From assembly GCA_937981995.1 (NCBI GenBank), contig CALJNC010000031.1:20630-84629 (forward strand): a DNA stretch of 64,000 bases. The letters run 5' to 3'. This document shows, piece after piece, positions 49,400-59,338 of this stretch. Numbering within the stretch: position 1 is the stretch's first letter; the number at the start of each line of letters is the position of its first letter. The notes under the pieces are model-generated. The model ran no database searches, was not told the DNA's origin, and saw nothing but the letters and a program-made list of their open reading frames with translations. The translations under genes and the position numbers were made by a program. This DNA is from an uncultured Chitinophagaceae bacterium (GTDB lineage Bacteria > Bacteroidota > Bacteroidia > Chitinophagales > Chitinophagaceae).

Positions 49400-50497
49400 C
49401 TAGTTTATTTTAATAATTGGATTGGAATCGTTTGGATTTACAAAATTCCCAACACGAGTATACTTTGGCTCAATTACAAGCTCACCTTGCGGGTTTATAA
49501 AGCCCATTTTGCCATTTAATTCAATTATAGCATATCCATTTTTAAAAGGTAAGGCATTGTCGTATTCGGCTTTAATTACTGTTTCTCCTTTAGTATCCAT
49601 AAAGCCTACCTTCCCATTTCTTTGTTTAAATGCAGCAAGTCCTTCGGTAAAGTCACGTACGCCTAGCAATGGTTTGTAATCAATTACAAGTTTGCCAGTT
49701 TTATTTATAAAACCCCAAGCACCACTTTTTTGTATACTGCAATAACCTTCTGAAAATTTACTTGCCATTTCAAAACTAGCTTCAAAGGCTGGTGTGCCAT
49801 CTTTCTTTATAAAAGAGTATAAATTGTTTTGTTTTATGCGAGCTAGTCCTTCAAAAAAATCTGAGGCTACTTTAAATTTTGCAGGAATTGCAATTTCTCC
49901 CTTTTTATTAAAGTAGCCTACAAGCTTGGTATCAGTATCCGTAAACACACTTAGCTCATCGCAAAACGGCGCAATAAAATATTTATAGGGCAATTCTATT
50001 TTCCATGATCCCTCTGCGTTTATAAAACCTAATTTTTTATCTTTTACTGCCGGTATCAAATCGTCTTTGCAATCTCCAAGTGTATTAAAGTTTTGTGCAA
50101 CTAGTTTCCCTTCACGGTTCAGTAAGCTTTTAGTTTGATCGTCATTTTCAATTACAGCAACATTATTATAAAACGTCATGGGGCTTGTAGAAGATAAATT
50201 GTCAAACTGCTTTTTATTATGAATATCAATAAAATAATATTTGCCACCTAATACACCTTGGACCATTCCATTGTCTCTATGGCCACCTTCATTTACACAG
50301 GCTAGCCCGTTTGAAAATGTACGAGCTAATTGGTACTGTGGTTTGATAATAAACACTTCTTCAGGATTTATATAACCATACTTTCCATCAACCATAACCA
50401 TTGCTAACAGTTGAGACGAGCTAGCATCTTTTTTTGATTCATTACATGATGTGATAATACAAAGTATGCTCAAGCATACAATCAATATTTTGTTCAT
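49400..50497 (-). CDS. WG-repeat lipoprotein
   Basis: A 365-residue protein with a lipoprotein signal (lipobox ITSC near residue 18). The mature part is built from about seven or eight WG-type repeats of the form G-x-x-G-F/Y-I-N-x-x-G-x-x-x-I-x-x-x-Y, for example GAWGFINKTGKLVIDY, GKVGFMDTKGETVIKAEY and GKMGFINPQGELVIEPKY. The repeats are beta-rich and usually lie outside the cytoplasm. Functions of such proteins are poorly known, and no enzyme domain is attached. It lies just downstream of the Asp-box protein on the same strand (19 bases). Confidence 0.8.
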   Translation of the reverse strand: MNKILIVCLSILCIITSCNESKKDASSSQLLAMVMVDGKYGYINPEEVFIIKPQYQLARTFSNGLACVNEGGHRDNGMVQGVLGGKYYFIDIHNKKQFDNLSSTSPMTFYNNVAVIENDDQTKSLLNREGKLVAQNFNTLGDCKDDLIPAVKDKKLGFINAEGSWKIELPYKYFIAPFCDELSVFTDTDTKLVGYFNKKGEIAIPAKFKVASDFFEGLARIKQNNLYSFIKKDGTPAFEASFEMASKFSEGYCSIQKSGAWGFINKTGKLVIDYKPLLGVRDFTEGLAAFKQRNGKVGFMDTKGETVIKAEYDNALPFKNGYAIIELNGKMGFINPQGELVIEPKYTRVGNFVNPNDSNPIIKIN

Positions 50498-50516
50498 AAG
50501 GTTGAATTAAACTGGT

Positions 50517-53057
50517 TTAGTTTTTTCTTACTTTATAATAAGATATAATATTACTACTATTTACTTGAACAAGATACAATCCGCTTGCCAAAGTAGAAAT
50601 GTCAATCTTGGAGTTTTCTGAATGAACATTTTGTTCTTTTATTTTTAGTCCATTTAAATTATAAACCGAAACAGTTGCTTCAGATTTTATTCCTTTGATT
50701 CTAAAGTAGTTTGCCGTTGGATTTGGATAAACTGATAATTCTGATTTATTAATATTAGTAGTGCTTGTATTAATAATTTTTGGAGGTCCATTAAATACAG
50801 AGTCTAATGGAATGGTTTGGATACCCATTGCAAATGTTCCTGCAATTAGTCTATTTTGTCCAACATTTAGATCTAAATCATAAACGGGTATAATAGGCAT
50901 ATTACTTCCTACACGAGACCATTTACCCCCGCGGTTTACAGTTGAATACACTCCGCCATCATTTGCTATAATTATACTACTGTCCGTTCCGTCTGGTAAT
51001 ATCCATATATCATTAATGGCAAAATTTGGCAAATCATTACTTGCAATACTCGTCCAAGTGGAACCATAATTATTGGTAAAATAGATATGCGCTGTAGTGT
51101 CATTATCGCGATAGCCCCAATAACTTACAAACGCATTGCTTACAATATTTGGCGACGCTTTAAAAGAACTTACATAGCGGTCTGGCATGCCGTTGTCAAT
51201 TTTTGTCCAATTGGTTCCTTCATTTAATGTAACCCATAAATTGGCATCACTCGTACCAGCATAAAGTATTTGAGTATTAATTGTGGACTGATCAATTGCT
51301 GATATTGTATGATTACTATTATTTATACCATCAGTTAAATCATTACTTATAGCCGTCCAAGAGTCATAAGGTAGAAAAGTATTTTTGTACATACGGTAAG
51401 AGCCAGTGTACATATGTTTCGGATTTGCATGAGAAAGTATGTATGGAGTATTCCAATTCATTCGATCTGTTGCTACCAAGGAACTTGTTATATTATTCCA
51501 ATTTAATCCTTGATTATCTGTTCCGTAAATATTCCCTCTTTGTGTTTCAACATAAAGGTAATTTGAATCTGTAGGGTCAAAAGCAGGTTTGAATCCATCG
51601 CCACCAAAGTATCTCAACCAGTTATTTATGCCATTTGCACTAGATCCATATTGTGTACCATTGTCTTGTGCTCCTCCATAATAATTGGTTGAATCAGTAG
51701 GGTAGTAACCTACTTCATAAAATTGTGTAATGGGCATATTTGTTAAGTTGGTCCAGTCGCTTGCATTTTGACCGCCGCCAACAGTTGTTTTATAAATGCC
51801 GCCATCAGTAGCCAACAGAAAATCAGTGTTACTATTATTTATAAATTTTAAATCGTGTTTATCAGCGTGCACATCATAGGTAAACCATGGTGGCGCTCCA
51901 AGCGTCCATGTTGATCCACCATTATTTGATGTAGATAATTCAACACCCATAATATATAATTTATTGGGGTTAGTAGGAGCAACTCTTATTTCACCAAAGT
52001 ACCATCCAAAGCCTCCAAAAGAAATATCAGTAGAAAATGTATTACGCACAGACCAAGTATTACCACCATCTGTGCTACGATAAGTACCGCCATAATTCAA
52101 GGAAGTGTCACAGTAAACTGCATAGATTATATTAGGATTTGATTTAGACTGCGCTAATGAAATTTTACATTGTAAACTACTGGGTAAGCCATTCGTCAAT
52201 GTATCCCAAGTTTGCCCTCCATTATATGTTCTAAATATTTTTGCATCTGGCCCTGTTGTAATTGAAACTGCATTTGTTCTAATTCTGTTTCTGCCTGTTG
52301 CATAAAGCGTATCAAAATTTGTAGGGTGCATTATTAAATCTCCAATACCCCCGTCTGTTGCAATAAATAGAATTTGGCTCCAATTAGCTCCTCCATCAGT
52401 TGTTTTATAGAGTCCTCGATCATTGTTTTGTGCGTAAATGTTACCCATAGTGCCTACGTAAATTGTATTTGGATTATTGGGGTCAACAACAATTTTACTT
52501 ATAACTCCTACGTTGGACAACCCAATATTGGTCCAGGTTTGCCCTGCATCTATTGTTTTGTATAAACCATCTCCTAGGTAAGTAAAAGAGCTTAATGCTT
52601 TATCACCCGTGCCTGCATATAGTATATTGCTATTATTTGGATCCATAGCTAGTACGCCAATAGCCAAGGTGCTTTCCTGTGTAAATTGCTGACTCCAGGT
52701 TTGTCCGCCATTGGTAGTTTTAAATATGCCAGCGGCTGGGGTAGCCGTATAAATTGTATTTGAATTATTTGGGTCTATGGCTATACTATTAATACGACCT
52801 CCAATATTATGTGGTCCTTCCATACGCCATGGTGTATTTTGGTTTCGATATTTTTTAGCGTAATATTTAGCCTTTGTAACTGCAAACTTATAGGTACTCT
52901 GTCCCTCATCTCCAGCAGGATAGTTTCTGCTTAAATAGTATTCGTCACCGGGTTTTAAATGTTTTAAAGTTGTGCTGTTATTCATTTGGCTAGTGGGCAT
53001 TAGATATAAACCAATGGTTACAAAAGCCAACACAATAAAATAAAGGAATTTAGACAT
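50517..53057 (-). CDS. Secreted Asp-box (BNR/sortilin-like) repeat protein with T9SS type A signal
   Basis: An 846-residue exported protein. Its N-terminus has a membrane/signal segment (about residues 4-22) and then a basic stretch. About ten Asp-box motifs of the form S/T-x-[ND]-x-G-x-T/N-W occur through the body (TNGGQTWS, TDGGANWS, YNGGQTWD, TDGGNTWS, NNGGSTWT and others), as in sialidase- and sortilin-type beta-propellers. The last 80 residues (SVYPNPTANYFRIKG, then ASGLYLVQVNS and a basic end) are a type A T9SS sorting signal. The catalytic arginine triad of sialidases was not identified, so a binding role is as likely as an enzyme. Confidence 0.88.
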   Translation of the reverse strand: MSKFLYFIVLAFVTIGLYLMPTSQMNNSTTLKHLKPGDEYYLSRNYPAGDEGQSTYKFAVTKAKYYAKKYRNQNTPWRMEGPHNIGGRINSIAIDPNNSNTIYTATPAAGIFKTTNGGQTWSQQFTQESTLAIGVLAMDPNNSNILYAGTGDKALSSFTYLGDGLYKTIDAGQTWTNIGLSNVGVISKIVVDPNNPNTIYVGTMGNIYAQNNDRGLYKTTDGGANWSQILFIATDGGIGDLIMHPTNFDTLYATGRNRIRTNAVSITTGPDAKIFRTYNGGQTWDTLTNGLPSSLQCKISLAQSKSNPNIIYAVYCDTSLNYGGTYRSTDGGNTWSVRNTFSTDISFGGFGWYFGEIRVAPTNPNKLYIMGVELSTSNNGGSTWTLGAPPWFTYDVHADKHDLKFINNSNTDFLLATDGGIYKTTVGGGQNASDWTNLTNMPITQFYEVGYYPTDSTNYYGGAQDNGTQYGSSANGINNWLRYFGGDGFKPAFDPTDSNYLYVETQRGNIYGTDNQGLNWNNITSSLVATDRMNWNTPYILSHANPKHMYTGSYRMYKNTFLPYDSWTAISNDLTDGINNSNHTISAIDQSTINTQILYAGTSDANLWVTLNEGTNWTKIDNGMPDRYVSSFKASPNIVSNAFVSYWGYRDNDTTAHIYFTNNYGSTWTSIASNDLPNFAINDIWILPDGTDSSIIIANDGGVYSTVNRGGKWSRVGSNMPIIPVYDLDLNVGQNRLIAGTFAMGIQTIPLDSVFNGPPKIINTSTTNINKSELSVYPNPTANYFRIKGIKSEATVSVYNLNGLKIKEQNVHSENSKIDISTLASGLYLVQVNSSNIISYYKVRKN

Positions 53058-53129
53058 AGGGTTTCTTTGTCTAAAGATAATTCATTTTACACTTTGATAA
53101 TAATTGATAAAGTCCTGAGTTTGTCAGAT

Positions 53130-55331
53130 TTACGCCAAAGCCTCTTCCAAAGCAAGAGCATAAGGCTTTACAAAATCTTCGGTAGTATCCCAAGATGCTC
53201 CGTCTACTTTAATATCACCAGCAGTAACCGTCCCAATTTTTTCAAAATTGATAGTACCTAATGCACTTTCAAAATCGCTTTGCTTATCAGCCGAAACTGA
53301 AACGATAATTCGAGATTGACTTTCACCAAATAAGAAAGCATCTTTTCTGATTCCTTCTTTATAAGAAATATCAAAACCAAGATTTCGCTCTTTTGCACTT
53401 TCGATAAGAGAAACAAATAAGCCGCCATCGCTTACATCGTGTGCACTGTTGATTTGCTTATTGGCTACTAAATCACGCACTGCTTTTTGAATAGCAAATT
53501 CTTCTTGTAAATCAAAGTGTGGAGTAGGGCTATGCTTTACTCCATGAATATTATATAAATATTCAGAGCTATTAATATCATTACGAGAAGTACCAATAAT
53601 ATAAATTAAATCACCTTCATTTTTAAAATCAAGTGTCATGCGTGTTTCAATATCTTCAAGCAAACCAATCATTCCAATAGTAGGTGTTGGATTTACGGCT
53701 CCATCAGGTGACTGATTATAAAAACTTACATTACCTCCTGTAACAGGTGTATCAAATTTTACACAAGCCTCACTCATTCCTTCTAGTGCTTTTACAAATT
53801 GGAAGTACACTTCCGGATTGTATGGATTACCAAAATTTAAGCAATTCGTAATCGCTAAGGGTAGGGCACCCGTACAAGAAATATTACGCGCACATTCACT
53901 CACCGCAATTAAGCCACCCACTTTAGGATTGGCATATACAAAACGACTATTACAATCTACACTTGCTGCAATTCCTTTGTCGCTGCCTTTTACTCTGAGC
54001 ATAGCGGCATCACTTGGTGCATTGGTACTTGCATTAGCAGTTCCTACCATGCTGTCGTACTGATTATATACCCAACTCTTACTACAGATATTTGGTAAGG
54101 CTACGATTTGTTTTGCAATTGCTTGTAAGTCTTTAGGTTCTTCCACTTGGTCAATAGTAAATGCATTTATCTGCTCCATATATTTTGGCTCAGTATATTC
54201 TCTGTCATAAACAGGTGCACCTCCACCCAATACTAAATGATCGGCTGATAAGTTAGCTACAATTTCTCCTTGGTGATGAAACTCTAAATTATCACCTTCG
54301 GTTACTTCTCCAATTTCCTCACAGTGAATATCCCACTTATCAAAAATGCGAATCATATCAGCCTCATAACCTTTTTTCACCACCACAAGCATACGCTCTT
54401 GGCTTTCGCTACAAAGCATTTCCCATGCCAGCATATCGTCTTGTCGAGTAGGAACTTTGTCTAAATTTATTTTCATGCCATGCTCGCCCTTGGCGCTCAT
54501 TTCACTCGTACTACAAGCAATACCTGCTGCACCCATATCTTGCATACCAATAATGCAATCTGTTTCTAAAAGCTCCATACAAGCTTCCATTAATTTCTTT
54601 TCTTGGAAAGGATCCCCAACTTGAACGGCCGGTAAATCTTTAGCACTATCCTCATCAATATCAGCACTAGCGAATGATGCTCCACCAATACCGTCTTTTC
54701 CCGTATCACTACCTACAATAAATACAGGATTACCTACACCATAAGAAATGGCTGATAAGGTTTTTCCTGCTTGTGCAATTCCAACACTCATAGCGTTTAC
54801 GAGTGGGTTGGTATTATAACTTTCGTCAAAGAAGGTTTCACCTGCAACCGTAGGTACACCAAAACAATTTCCATAATGACCAATACCAGAAACCACACCT
54901 TTTAAAAGATGCTTTGTTTTAGCATCTTCTAATTTTCCAAAACGTAAAGAGTTTAAAGTAGCAATCGGCCGAGCTCCCATGGTAAATATATCACGGTGTA
55001 TCCCACCAACACCAGTTGCCGCTCCTTGGAAAGGTTCAATTGCGCTTGGGTGATTATGACTTTCTATTTTAAAAGAACAAGCTAAGCCGTCACCAATATC
55101 AATCAAACCTGCATTTTCCTCACCGGCAGCGGCTAATACGCGGCTCCCCGTTTTGGGTAATTTTTTCAAGTATTTAATTGAGTTTTTATAACTACAATGC
55201 TCACTCCACATTACGCTGTAAACCGCAGTTTCAGTAAAATTTGGTACACGACCAATGTGTGTTTCTATGGCTTTAAATTCATCTTCTGTAAGACCTAATT
55301 GCTTTGCTTGCTCTAGTGTTGCTAATGACAT
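53130..55331 (-). CDS. purL: Phosphoribosylformylglycinamidine synthase, small-type PurL subunit
   Basis: A 733-residue PurL starting MSLATLEQAKQLGLTEDEF (ATG at 55331; a TTG nine bases upstream is not preferred). Landmarks are SEHCSYKNS, KIESHNHPSAIEPFQGAATGVGG, DMGAAGIACSTSEMS and GGNVSFYNQSP. It converts FGAR to FGAM with ATP in purine synthesis. The short form needs separate PurQ and PurS subunits, which are not in this window. A TACCTTTG box lies only six bases before the start codon, suggesting a leaderless transcript. Confidence 0.95.
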   Translation of the reverse strand: MSLATLEQAKQLGLTEDEFKAIETHIGRVPNFTETAVYSVMWSEHCSYKNSIKYLKKLPKTGSRVLAAAGEENAGLIDIGDGLACSFKIESHNHPSAIEPFQGAATGVGGIHRDIFTMGARPIATLNSLRFGKLEDAKTKHLLKGVVSGIGHYGNCFGVPTVAGETFFDESYNTNPLVNAMSVGIAQAGKTLSAISYGVGNPVFIVGSDTGKDGIGGASFASADIDEDSAKDLPAVQVGDPFQEKKLMEACMELLETDCIIGMQDMGAAGIACSTSEMSAKGEHGMKINLDKVPTRQDDMLAWEMLCSESQERMLVVVKKGYEADMIRIFDKWDIHCEEIGEVTEGDNLEFHHQGEIVANLSADHLVLGGGAPVYDREYTEPKYMEQINAFTIDQVEEPKDLQAIAKQIVALPNICSKSWVYNQYDSMVGTANASTNAPSDAAMLRVKGSDKGIAASVDCNSRFVYANPKVGGLIAVSECARNISCTGALPLAITNCLNFGNPYNPEVYFQFVKALEGMSEACVKFDTPVTGGNVSFYNQSPDGAVNPTPTIGMIGLLEDIETRMTLDFKNEGDLIYIIGTSRNDINSSEYLYNIHGVKHSPTPHFDLQEEFAIQKAVRDLVANKQINSAHDVSDGGLFVSLIESAKERNLGFDISYKEGIRKDAFLFGESQSRIIVSVSADKQSDFESALGTINFEKIGTVTAGDIKVDGASWDTTEDFVKPYALALEEALA

Positions 55332-55337
55332 GGATTG

Positions 55338-55345
55338 CAAAGGTA
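55338..55345 (-). promoter_or_regulatory. purL -7 box, six bases before the start codon
   Basis: Reads TACCTTTG on the minus strand, a full TAnnTTTG match. Only CAATCC separates it from the ATG, so transcription should begin at or next to the start codon. No exact -33 TTTG is seen; the heptamer repeat occupies that region. Confidence 0.45.
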
Positions 55346-55380
55346 GTGAATAGTGAAAAGTGAAAAGTGAAAAGTGAAAA
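55346..55380 (+). repeat. GTGAAAA heptamer tandem repeat upstream of purL
   Basis: Four exact copies of GTGAAAA at 55353-55380, preceded by a degenerate copy GTGAATA at 55346-55352. On the purL strand this reads TTTTCAC repeats and covers the expected -33 region. Confidence 0.85.
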
Positions 55381-55462
55381 TTGTTTTGCTTTAGGGGATA
55401 AATGGTGAATATTGGCTAGAACACTTTCTCTGGTTGGTAAGGGGTAGAGAATGGATATTATG

Positions 55463-55470
55463 TACTTTTA
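55463..55470 (+). promoter_or_regulatory. Possible -7 box of the BadF-type kinase gene
   Basis: Reads TACTTTTA, one base off TAnnTTTG, followed by six bases (CGTCCA) and the ATG. Same spacing as purL, implying another leaderless transcript. Confidence 0.35.
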
Positions 55471-55476
55471 CGTCCA

Positions 55477-56325
55477 ATGCAAAAAAATATACTCATAGCC
55501 GAAAGCGGCAGTACCAAAACGGATTGGGTTTTAATAGGAGCGAAAAGAAATAGACGTTTTAGTACACAGGGTTTACATCCTTATTTGCAAGGCGCTAATG
55601 AGATTATCTATATTTTAGAGAATGAATTAAAATTAAATCCAAAGCGGACAAAGGTGGACGAAATTTATTTCTACGGAGCAGGGGTGAATAGTAAGGATAG
55701 TAAAAAGGTAATTCTAAAAGCGTTGAAGTCATTTTTTGAAACCAAGAAAATATATACAGAAGGTGATTTATTAGCTGCGGCAAGAGCTACTTGTCAGACT
55801 AAAAAAGGAATAGCTTGTATCTTAGGAACAGGAAGTAACTCTTGTTTTTATAGTGGAAAAAAAATAACAAACAAATTGGCTTCTTTAGGATATGTATTAG
55901 GAGATGATGGTAGCGGAAATCATATTGGAAGAAAGTTGCTGCAATATTATTTTCAAGGGGTAATGGATAAAGAACTTTCAGCTAAGTTTGAAAAAATGTT
56001 TGACGTAGAGTTAGAAACAGTTTTAAATAATATTTACCGTAAGCAATTTCCAAATCGTTACTTAGCACGTTTTGCAAAGTTTGCTTTAGAGAATAGAGGG
56101 CATTATATGATAGAAAATATTGCTGAAGATTGCATTAATGACTTCTTTATCAATAACCTTTTACATTATAAGCAAATACATAAAGTTCCTGTGCATTTTA
56201 GTGGGTCCGTGGCAGATTCTTTTAAGGATGTAATTCAGCAGTTATGTTATCAATATGAGGTAGAATTAGGTACGGTAGTTAAGCGACCTATAAATGAACT
56301 GGTAAAATATCATAATAGCAATTAG
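55477..56325 (+). CDS. BadF/BadG-type sugar kinase, N-acetylglucosamine kinase-like
   Basis: A 282-residue member of the ASKHA ATPase fold. The first phosphate loop ESGSTKTDWVL is at residues 7-17, GTGSNSCFYSG near 116-126, and LGDDGSGNHIGRKLL near 138-152; these are the motifs of the eukaryotic NAGK-like/BadF group. It probably phosphorylates an amino sugar in the cytoplasm, consistent with peptidoglycan recycling. The substrate is inferred. It is transcribed alone and divergently from purL. Confidence 0.78.
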   Translation: MQKNILIAESGSTKTDWVLIGAKRNRRFSTQGLHPYLQGANEIIYILENELKLNPKRTKVDEIYFYGAGVNSKDSKKVILKALKSFFETKKIYTEGDLLAAARATCQTKKGIACILGTGSNSCFYSGKKITNKLASLGYVLGDDGSGNHIGRKLLQYYFQGVMDKELSAKFEKMFDVELETVLNNIYRKQFPNRYLARFAKFALENRGHYMIENIAEDCINDFFINNLLHYKQIHKVPVHFSGSVADSFKDVIQQLCYQYEVELGTVVKRPINELVKYHNSN

Positions 56326-56337
56326 TTGAACAAGAGT

Positions 56338-56368
56338 AAAAAAAAGAGCACACCCAAAAGGTGTGCTC
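56338..56368 (-). terminator. Intrinsic terminator of the large T9SS protein gene
   Basis: Perfect nine-base stem GAGCACACC/GGTGTGCTC with a five-base loop. On the minus strand it is followed by a run of eight or more T. It also lies just after the convergent kinase gene. Confidence 0.85.
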
Positions 56369-56388
56369 AAATTTAAACTAGGAACTTC

Positions 56389-59223
56389 CTATTTTTTCAT
56401 TACTTTAAATATCTTAGAGTCGTTTACTCTTAACAAGTATACTCCTTTAGGATAACTACTTATATCTAATCTATGCAGGATCAAGTTATTCTGTTTCTCG
56501 CGGACAAGAATTTTACCTGTAATATCCATTAAAACAACGCTGCTAATTCTATCATCAACACTTTGAGATTTGATATGAATTATTTCATCAACGGGGTTAG
56601 GATAGATAAGATACTTTTCTACTTTAGAATCAATAGATTGAATCTCATTATCATCTGTGCTATTTTTATTTCCACCTTTTCCAACACTTACTTGCGTTGA
56701 TATTGTTTTACAAATTGGAACCGTTAAACAAACAGTATCAGTGTAACAAATAGAGTCACAAGGGTGTCCATTATTATCATAATACATATGAACAGTATTT
56801 GTAAAGCAGTATTGAGAACCACCAGGTATTGAAGCAGGAATTACATGTGTAATCCAAGGACTAATATTACCATTCATTACTGGAGGACTAAAGAATCCAA
56901 AGAAGTAATCAGCAGGAGTACCGTTTACAGTGAAACTTTCGTAAGCATCTAATTGGAAATAATAATTATTTCTAAGTCTGTATCGGAGTATTCTTTGTCC
57001 TTGATTATTGCAGTAAATCAAAGGATTCAATATATCAGCACAGTCATCTTTACAATCAGGTATAGTGAAACAAAGTGGAACAGGATCAACACAACAGTTA
57101 AGGAATTGACCTTGAGCGTTGTAGTATGTGAAACTCTTTAAGTCCAAACATAATTCTTGACCTTGATATATTCCTCCATTGATTAGGAATTTAAACGTGC
57201 ATGCCAGTCCGTTTGGTGCAACCGGAGTAGCTGTTTGGAATACGATCATTCCATTCGCAGTGGTTGTAACAATTGTAGCATCAGCCGGTAGTGTAAGGTT
57301 AGAATAGCTTACACCTGGTGGCATTGTTATTCCAAAGTAGCTACGTGGTACGTTTGTTAGGTTTCTAAGACAGAACTCAACTACTGGTTTACCTGTTTTA
57401 GGTCCACAATAAATTGATTCCTTAAATGGTTCAACACATTCATGACAGCCGTCTACATTAAAGTAAATGGTGCATGGTGGGCAAGGTTTTCCGTCACAAT
57501 ATGGATATACGGTAATAGAGTTTGGTCCACAATCTTTTGCGTTAGGAGTAAATGATACGTACAAATAGCCACTAGCTGTAGTTACTGTACTTACCGTACC
57601 GTTTAAGGTTGAAGTTACTGTATACGTAGGTTTGCAGGTTGCAGAAGGCTTACAATTATACTTATATCTGAAGCGATAAGTTTTACCTGCAGTAAAAGGA
57701 GTTGCTATGCTTTTGCCACATGTTGTTTTGCCAATATAAGACCATGGGTTTTGTTCCCACATATAAACGTATTTACTCCAAGAACCACATTCACATGCCG
57801 GTACGCAAGGATTAGTTGTATAATCATTGTCTTGACTTGGATTCGTGTGTGTGTCATCGAGCGTTACGGTGCTAGTGCCAAGTGTGAAGTCTGCTTCTAT
57901 CCTGAAGTCGAAACCACCAGTTAAAGCACCAAAATCTGCAGGTGTAACATTAAAACATATTGTTTGTGCTGTTGTATTTACAACTCCATTAGTAAGTACA
58001 ACTCCTGTTGGTAGGCCGCCTTGAAGTACTGTAAGTGTTGGAGAAGTAGCATCAATGACACCTGTCACACAATTAACCATAGGTGGTGTATATGAGGCAC
58101 AAACAGTCATTGTTTTTTGACATGTATCAGTAGGTTGAAGTACAAGACTGCCTGGTGAATTGCATGAATCAGGCGTACAGTTTACGCATATATCATCAAC
58201 GTAAGCGTAGGAAAAATGTCCGCCAAGAGCACAATCTGCAACGAAGAATTCAATGGTATATGTCTGATTGGGTGACCCGTTAAAAGTCAACGATTCACAT
58301 GTCCAATCGCGAGAAACAATAGTGGTATAATTACATGAGCCTCCTAATCCAGCAGGAGTAACTGTATAAAATGCAGTATTTGAAGCATCTGAAACTCTAC
58401 AGATTCTATCTTGCTCTACACCAGCACCATCTAGTATTCTTGCTACAAAAAATGGATTTTGCAAACCATGTGAAGGGTCTTCCATTACTAAGGCATAAGA
58501 AAAACTTACAGATTGAATCCCACTCGTTGTGGTTGTAAAAGTTTTTTGAAGCATATTCACATCTCCCCACGGATGAGGACAAGGTGTTGGAGCATTAATT
58601 CGTACTGCATGCGCAGAGTTATTATTTGTTTGGTTAATACTTGGAATTAAAGGATCAGCAACGTTATTCGTAATTGAGAAGAAATCAGTATTTCCGAATG
58701 CAACAAATGGTAATGTAGAAGTCGTAGTAGGAATGAAATTGCAAACACCTGTTTGGCTAACATAAGCTGAGTCTCCACCATATCCAAGGTAGGTTGCAAG
58801 ATCAGCAACGCCATCTTCAAAGTCCCCATCGGTGCATATCAATGTTTGTGGCCCTGAAGTCTTGTTTGAAGTCTTGTTTGAAATATTTGTTACTCCAGGA
58901 TTGTATTTTTTTACAGCATCTTTATTTTCTTTAAAATAAAGTTGTCTATAATATTTTCTTTTAAAAGTTCTTTCCATTAGAGGTTTCTCGCTTGGAGGAA
59001 TTTCTATATGGTAATGATCGTGACCAGTATGGAAAGCTTCATCAAGGACTTCCTGCGGAAAGGGCAGTTTCATTTTATCATTAATAAACTTTGAAATTTT
59101 TGCTTCTTCAGTTTGCATCTGCTGAAGAAAGTTCTTTTTTTGGATTCCATTATCCTGAGCGTTCAAGATAGCTGGAGTCAGCATGTAGGCCATAAAGGCC
59201 ATTAAAATAGATAGTTTTTTCAT
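56389..59223 (-). CDS. Large cysteine-rich secreted protein with T9SS type A signal
   Basis: A 944-residue protein with a signal peptide cut near LNAQD. A conserved-looking region follows with TLICTDGDFEDG, an opening often found before lectin-like folds in Bacteroidota surface proteins. Residues from about 350 to 830 are rich in Cys and Thr, with paired cysteines (CECGSW, CPPCTIYF, CHEC, CNNQGQ), suggesting disulfide-linked beta domains. The end, KYLIYPNPVDEIIHIKS through GVYLLRVND to the basic FKVMKK, is a type A T9SS signal. It is probably a surface adhesin or matrix protein. It lies on the same strand as, and just downstream of, a LytTR two-component system. Confidence 0.8.
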   Translation of the reverse strand: MKKLSILMAFMAYMLTPAILNAQDNGIQKKNFLQQMQTEEAKISKFINDKMKLPFPQEVLDEAFHTGHDHYHIEIPPSEKPLMERTFKRKYYRQLYFKENKDAVKKYNPGVTNISNKTSNKTSGPQTLICTDGDFEDGVADLATYLGYGGDSAYVSQTGVCNFIPTTTSTLPFVAFGNTDFFSITNNVADPLIPSINQTNNNSAHAVRINAPTPCPHPWGDVNMLQKTFTTTTSGIQSVSFSYALVMEDPSHGLQNPFFVARILDGAGVEQDRICRVSDASNTAFYTVTPAGLGGSCNYTTIVSRDWTCESLTFNGSPNQTYTIEFFVADCALGGHFSYAYVDDICVNCTPDSCNSPGSLVLQPTDTCQKTMTVCASYTPPMVNCVTGVIDATSPTLTVLQGGLPTGVVLTNGVVNTTAQTICFNVTPADFGALTGGFDFRIEADFTLGTSTVTLDDTHTNPSQDNDYTTNPCVPACECGSWSKYVYMWEQNPWSYIGKTTCGKSIATPFTAGKTYRFRYKYNCKPSATCKPTYTVTSTLNGTVSTVTTASGYLYVSFTPNAKDCGPNSITVYPYCDGKPCPPCTIYFNVDGCHECVEPFKESIYCGPKTGKPVVEFCLRNLTNVPRSYFGITMPPGVSYSNLTLPADATIVTTTANGMIVFQTATPVAPNGLACTFKFLINGGIYQGQELCLDLKSFTYYNAQGQFLNCCVDPVPLCFTIPDCKDDCADILNPLIYCNNQGQRILRYRLRNNYYFQLDAYESFTVNGTPADYFFGFFSPPVMNGNISPWITHVIPASIPGGSQYCFTNTVHMYYDNNGHPCDSICYTDTVCLTVPICKTISTQVSVGKGGNKNSTDDNEIQSIDSKVEKYLIYPNPVDEIIHIKSQSVDDRISSVVLMDITGKILVREKQNNLILHRLDISSYPKGVYLLRVNDSKIFKVMKK

Positions 59224-59338
59224 AATTTAAGTTTTTGTTAAGTACTTGCAAAGTATTAACACTTAAAGCTGCTACCTACAGCTTTCGTACAGGTGGTACT
59301 AATGAATTTATATCTGGTTGTTTTTTGGTAATAAGTGG

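Noticed and set aside
50517..53057. Sialidase call for the Asp-box protein
   Set aside because: Asp boxes alone occur in non-enzymatic propellers, and the arginine triad and FRIP-type motif were not found.
55346..55380. Regular repeats that might suggest a CRISPR array
   Set aside because: The units are seven bases with no spacers; this is a simple tandem repeat. No cas genes are present.
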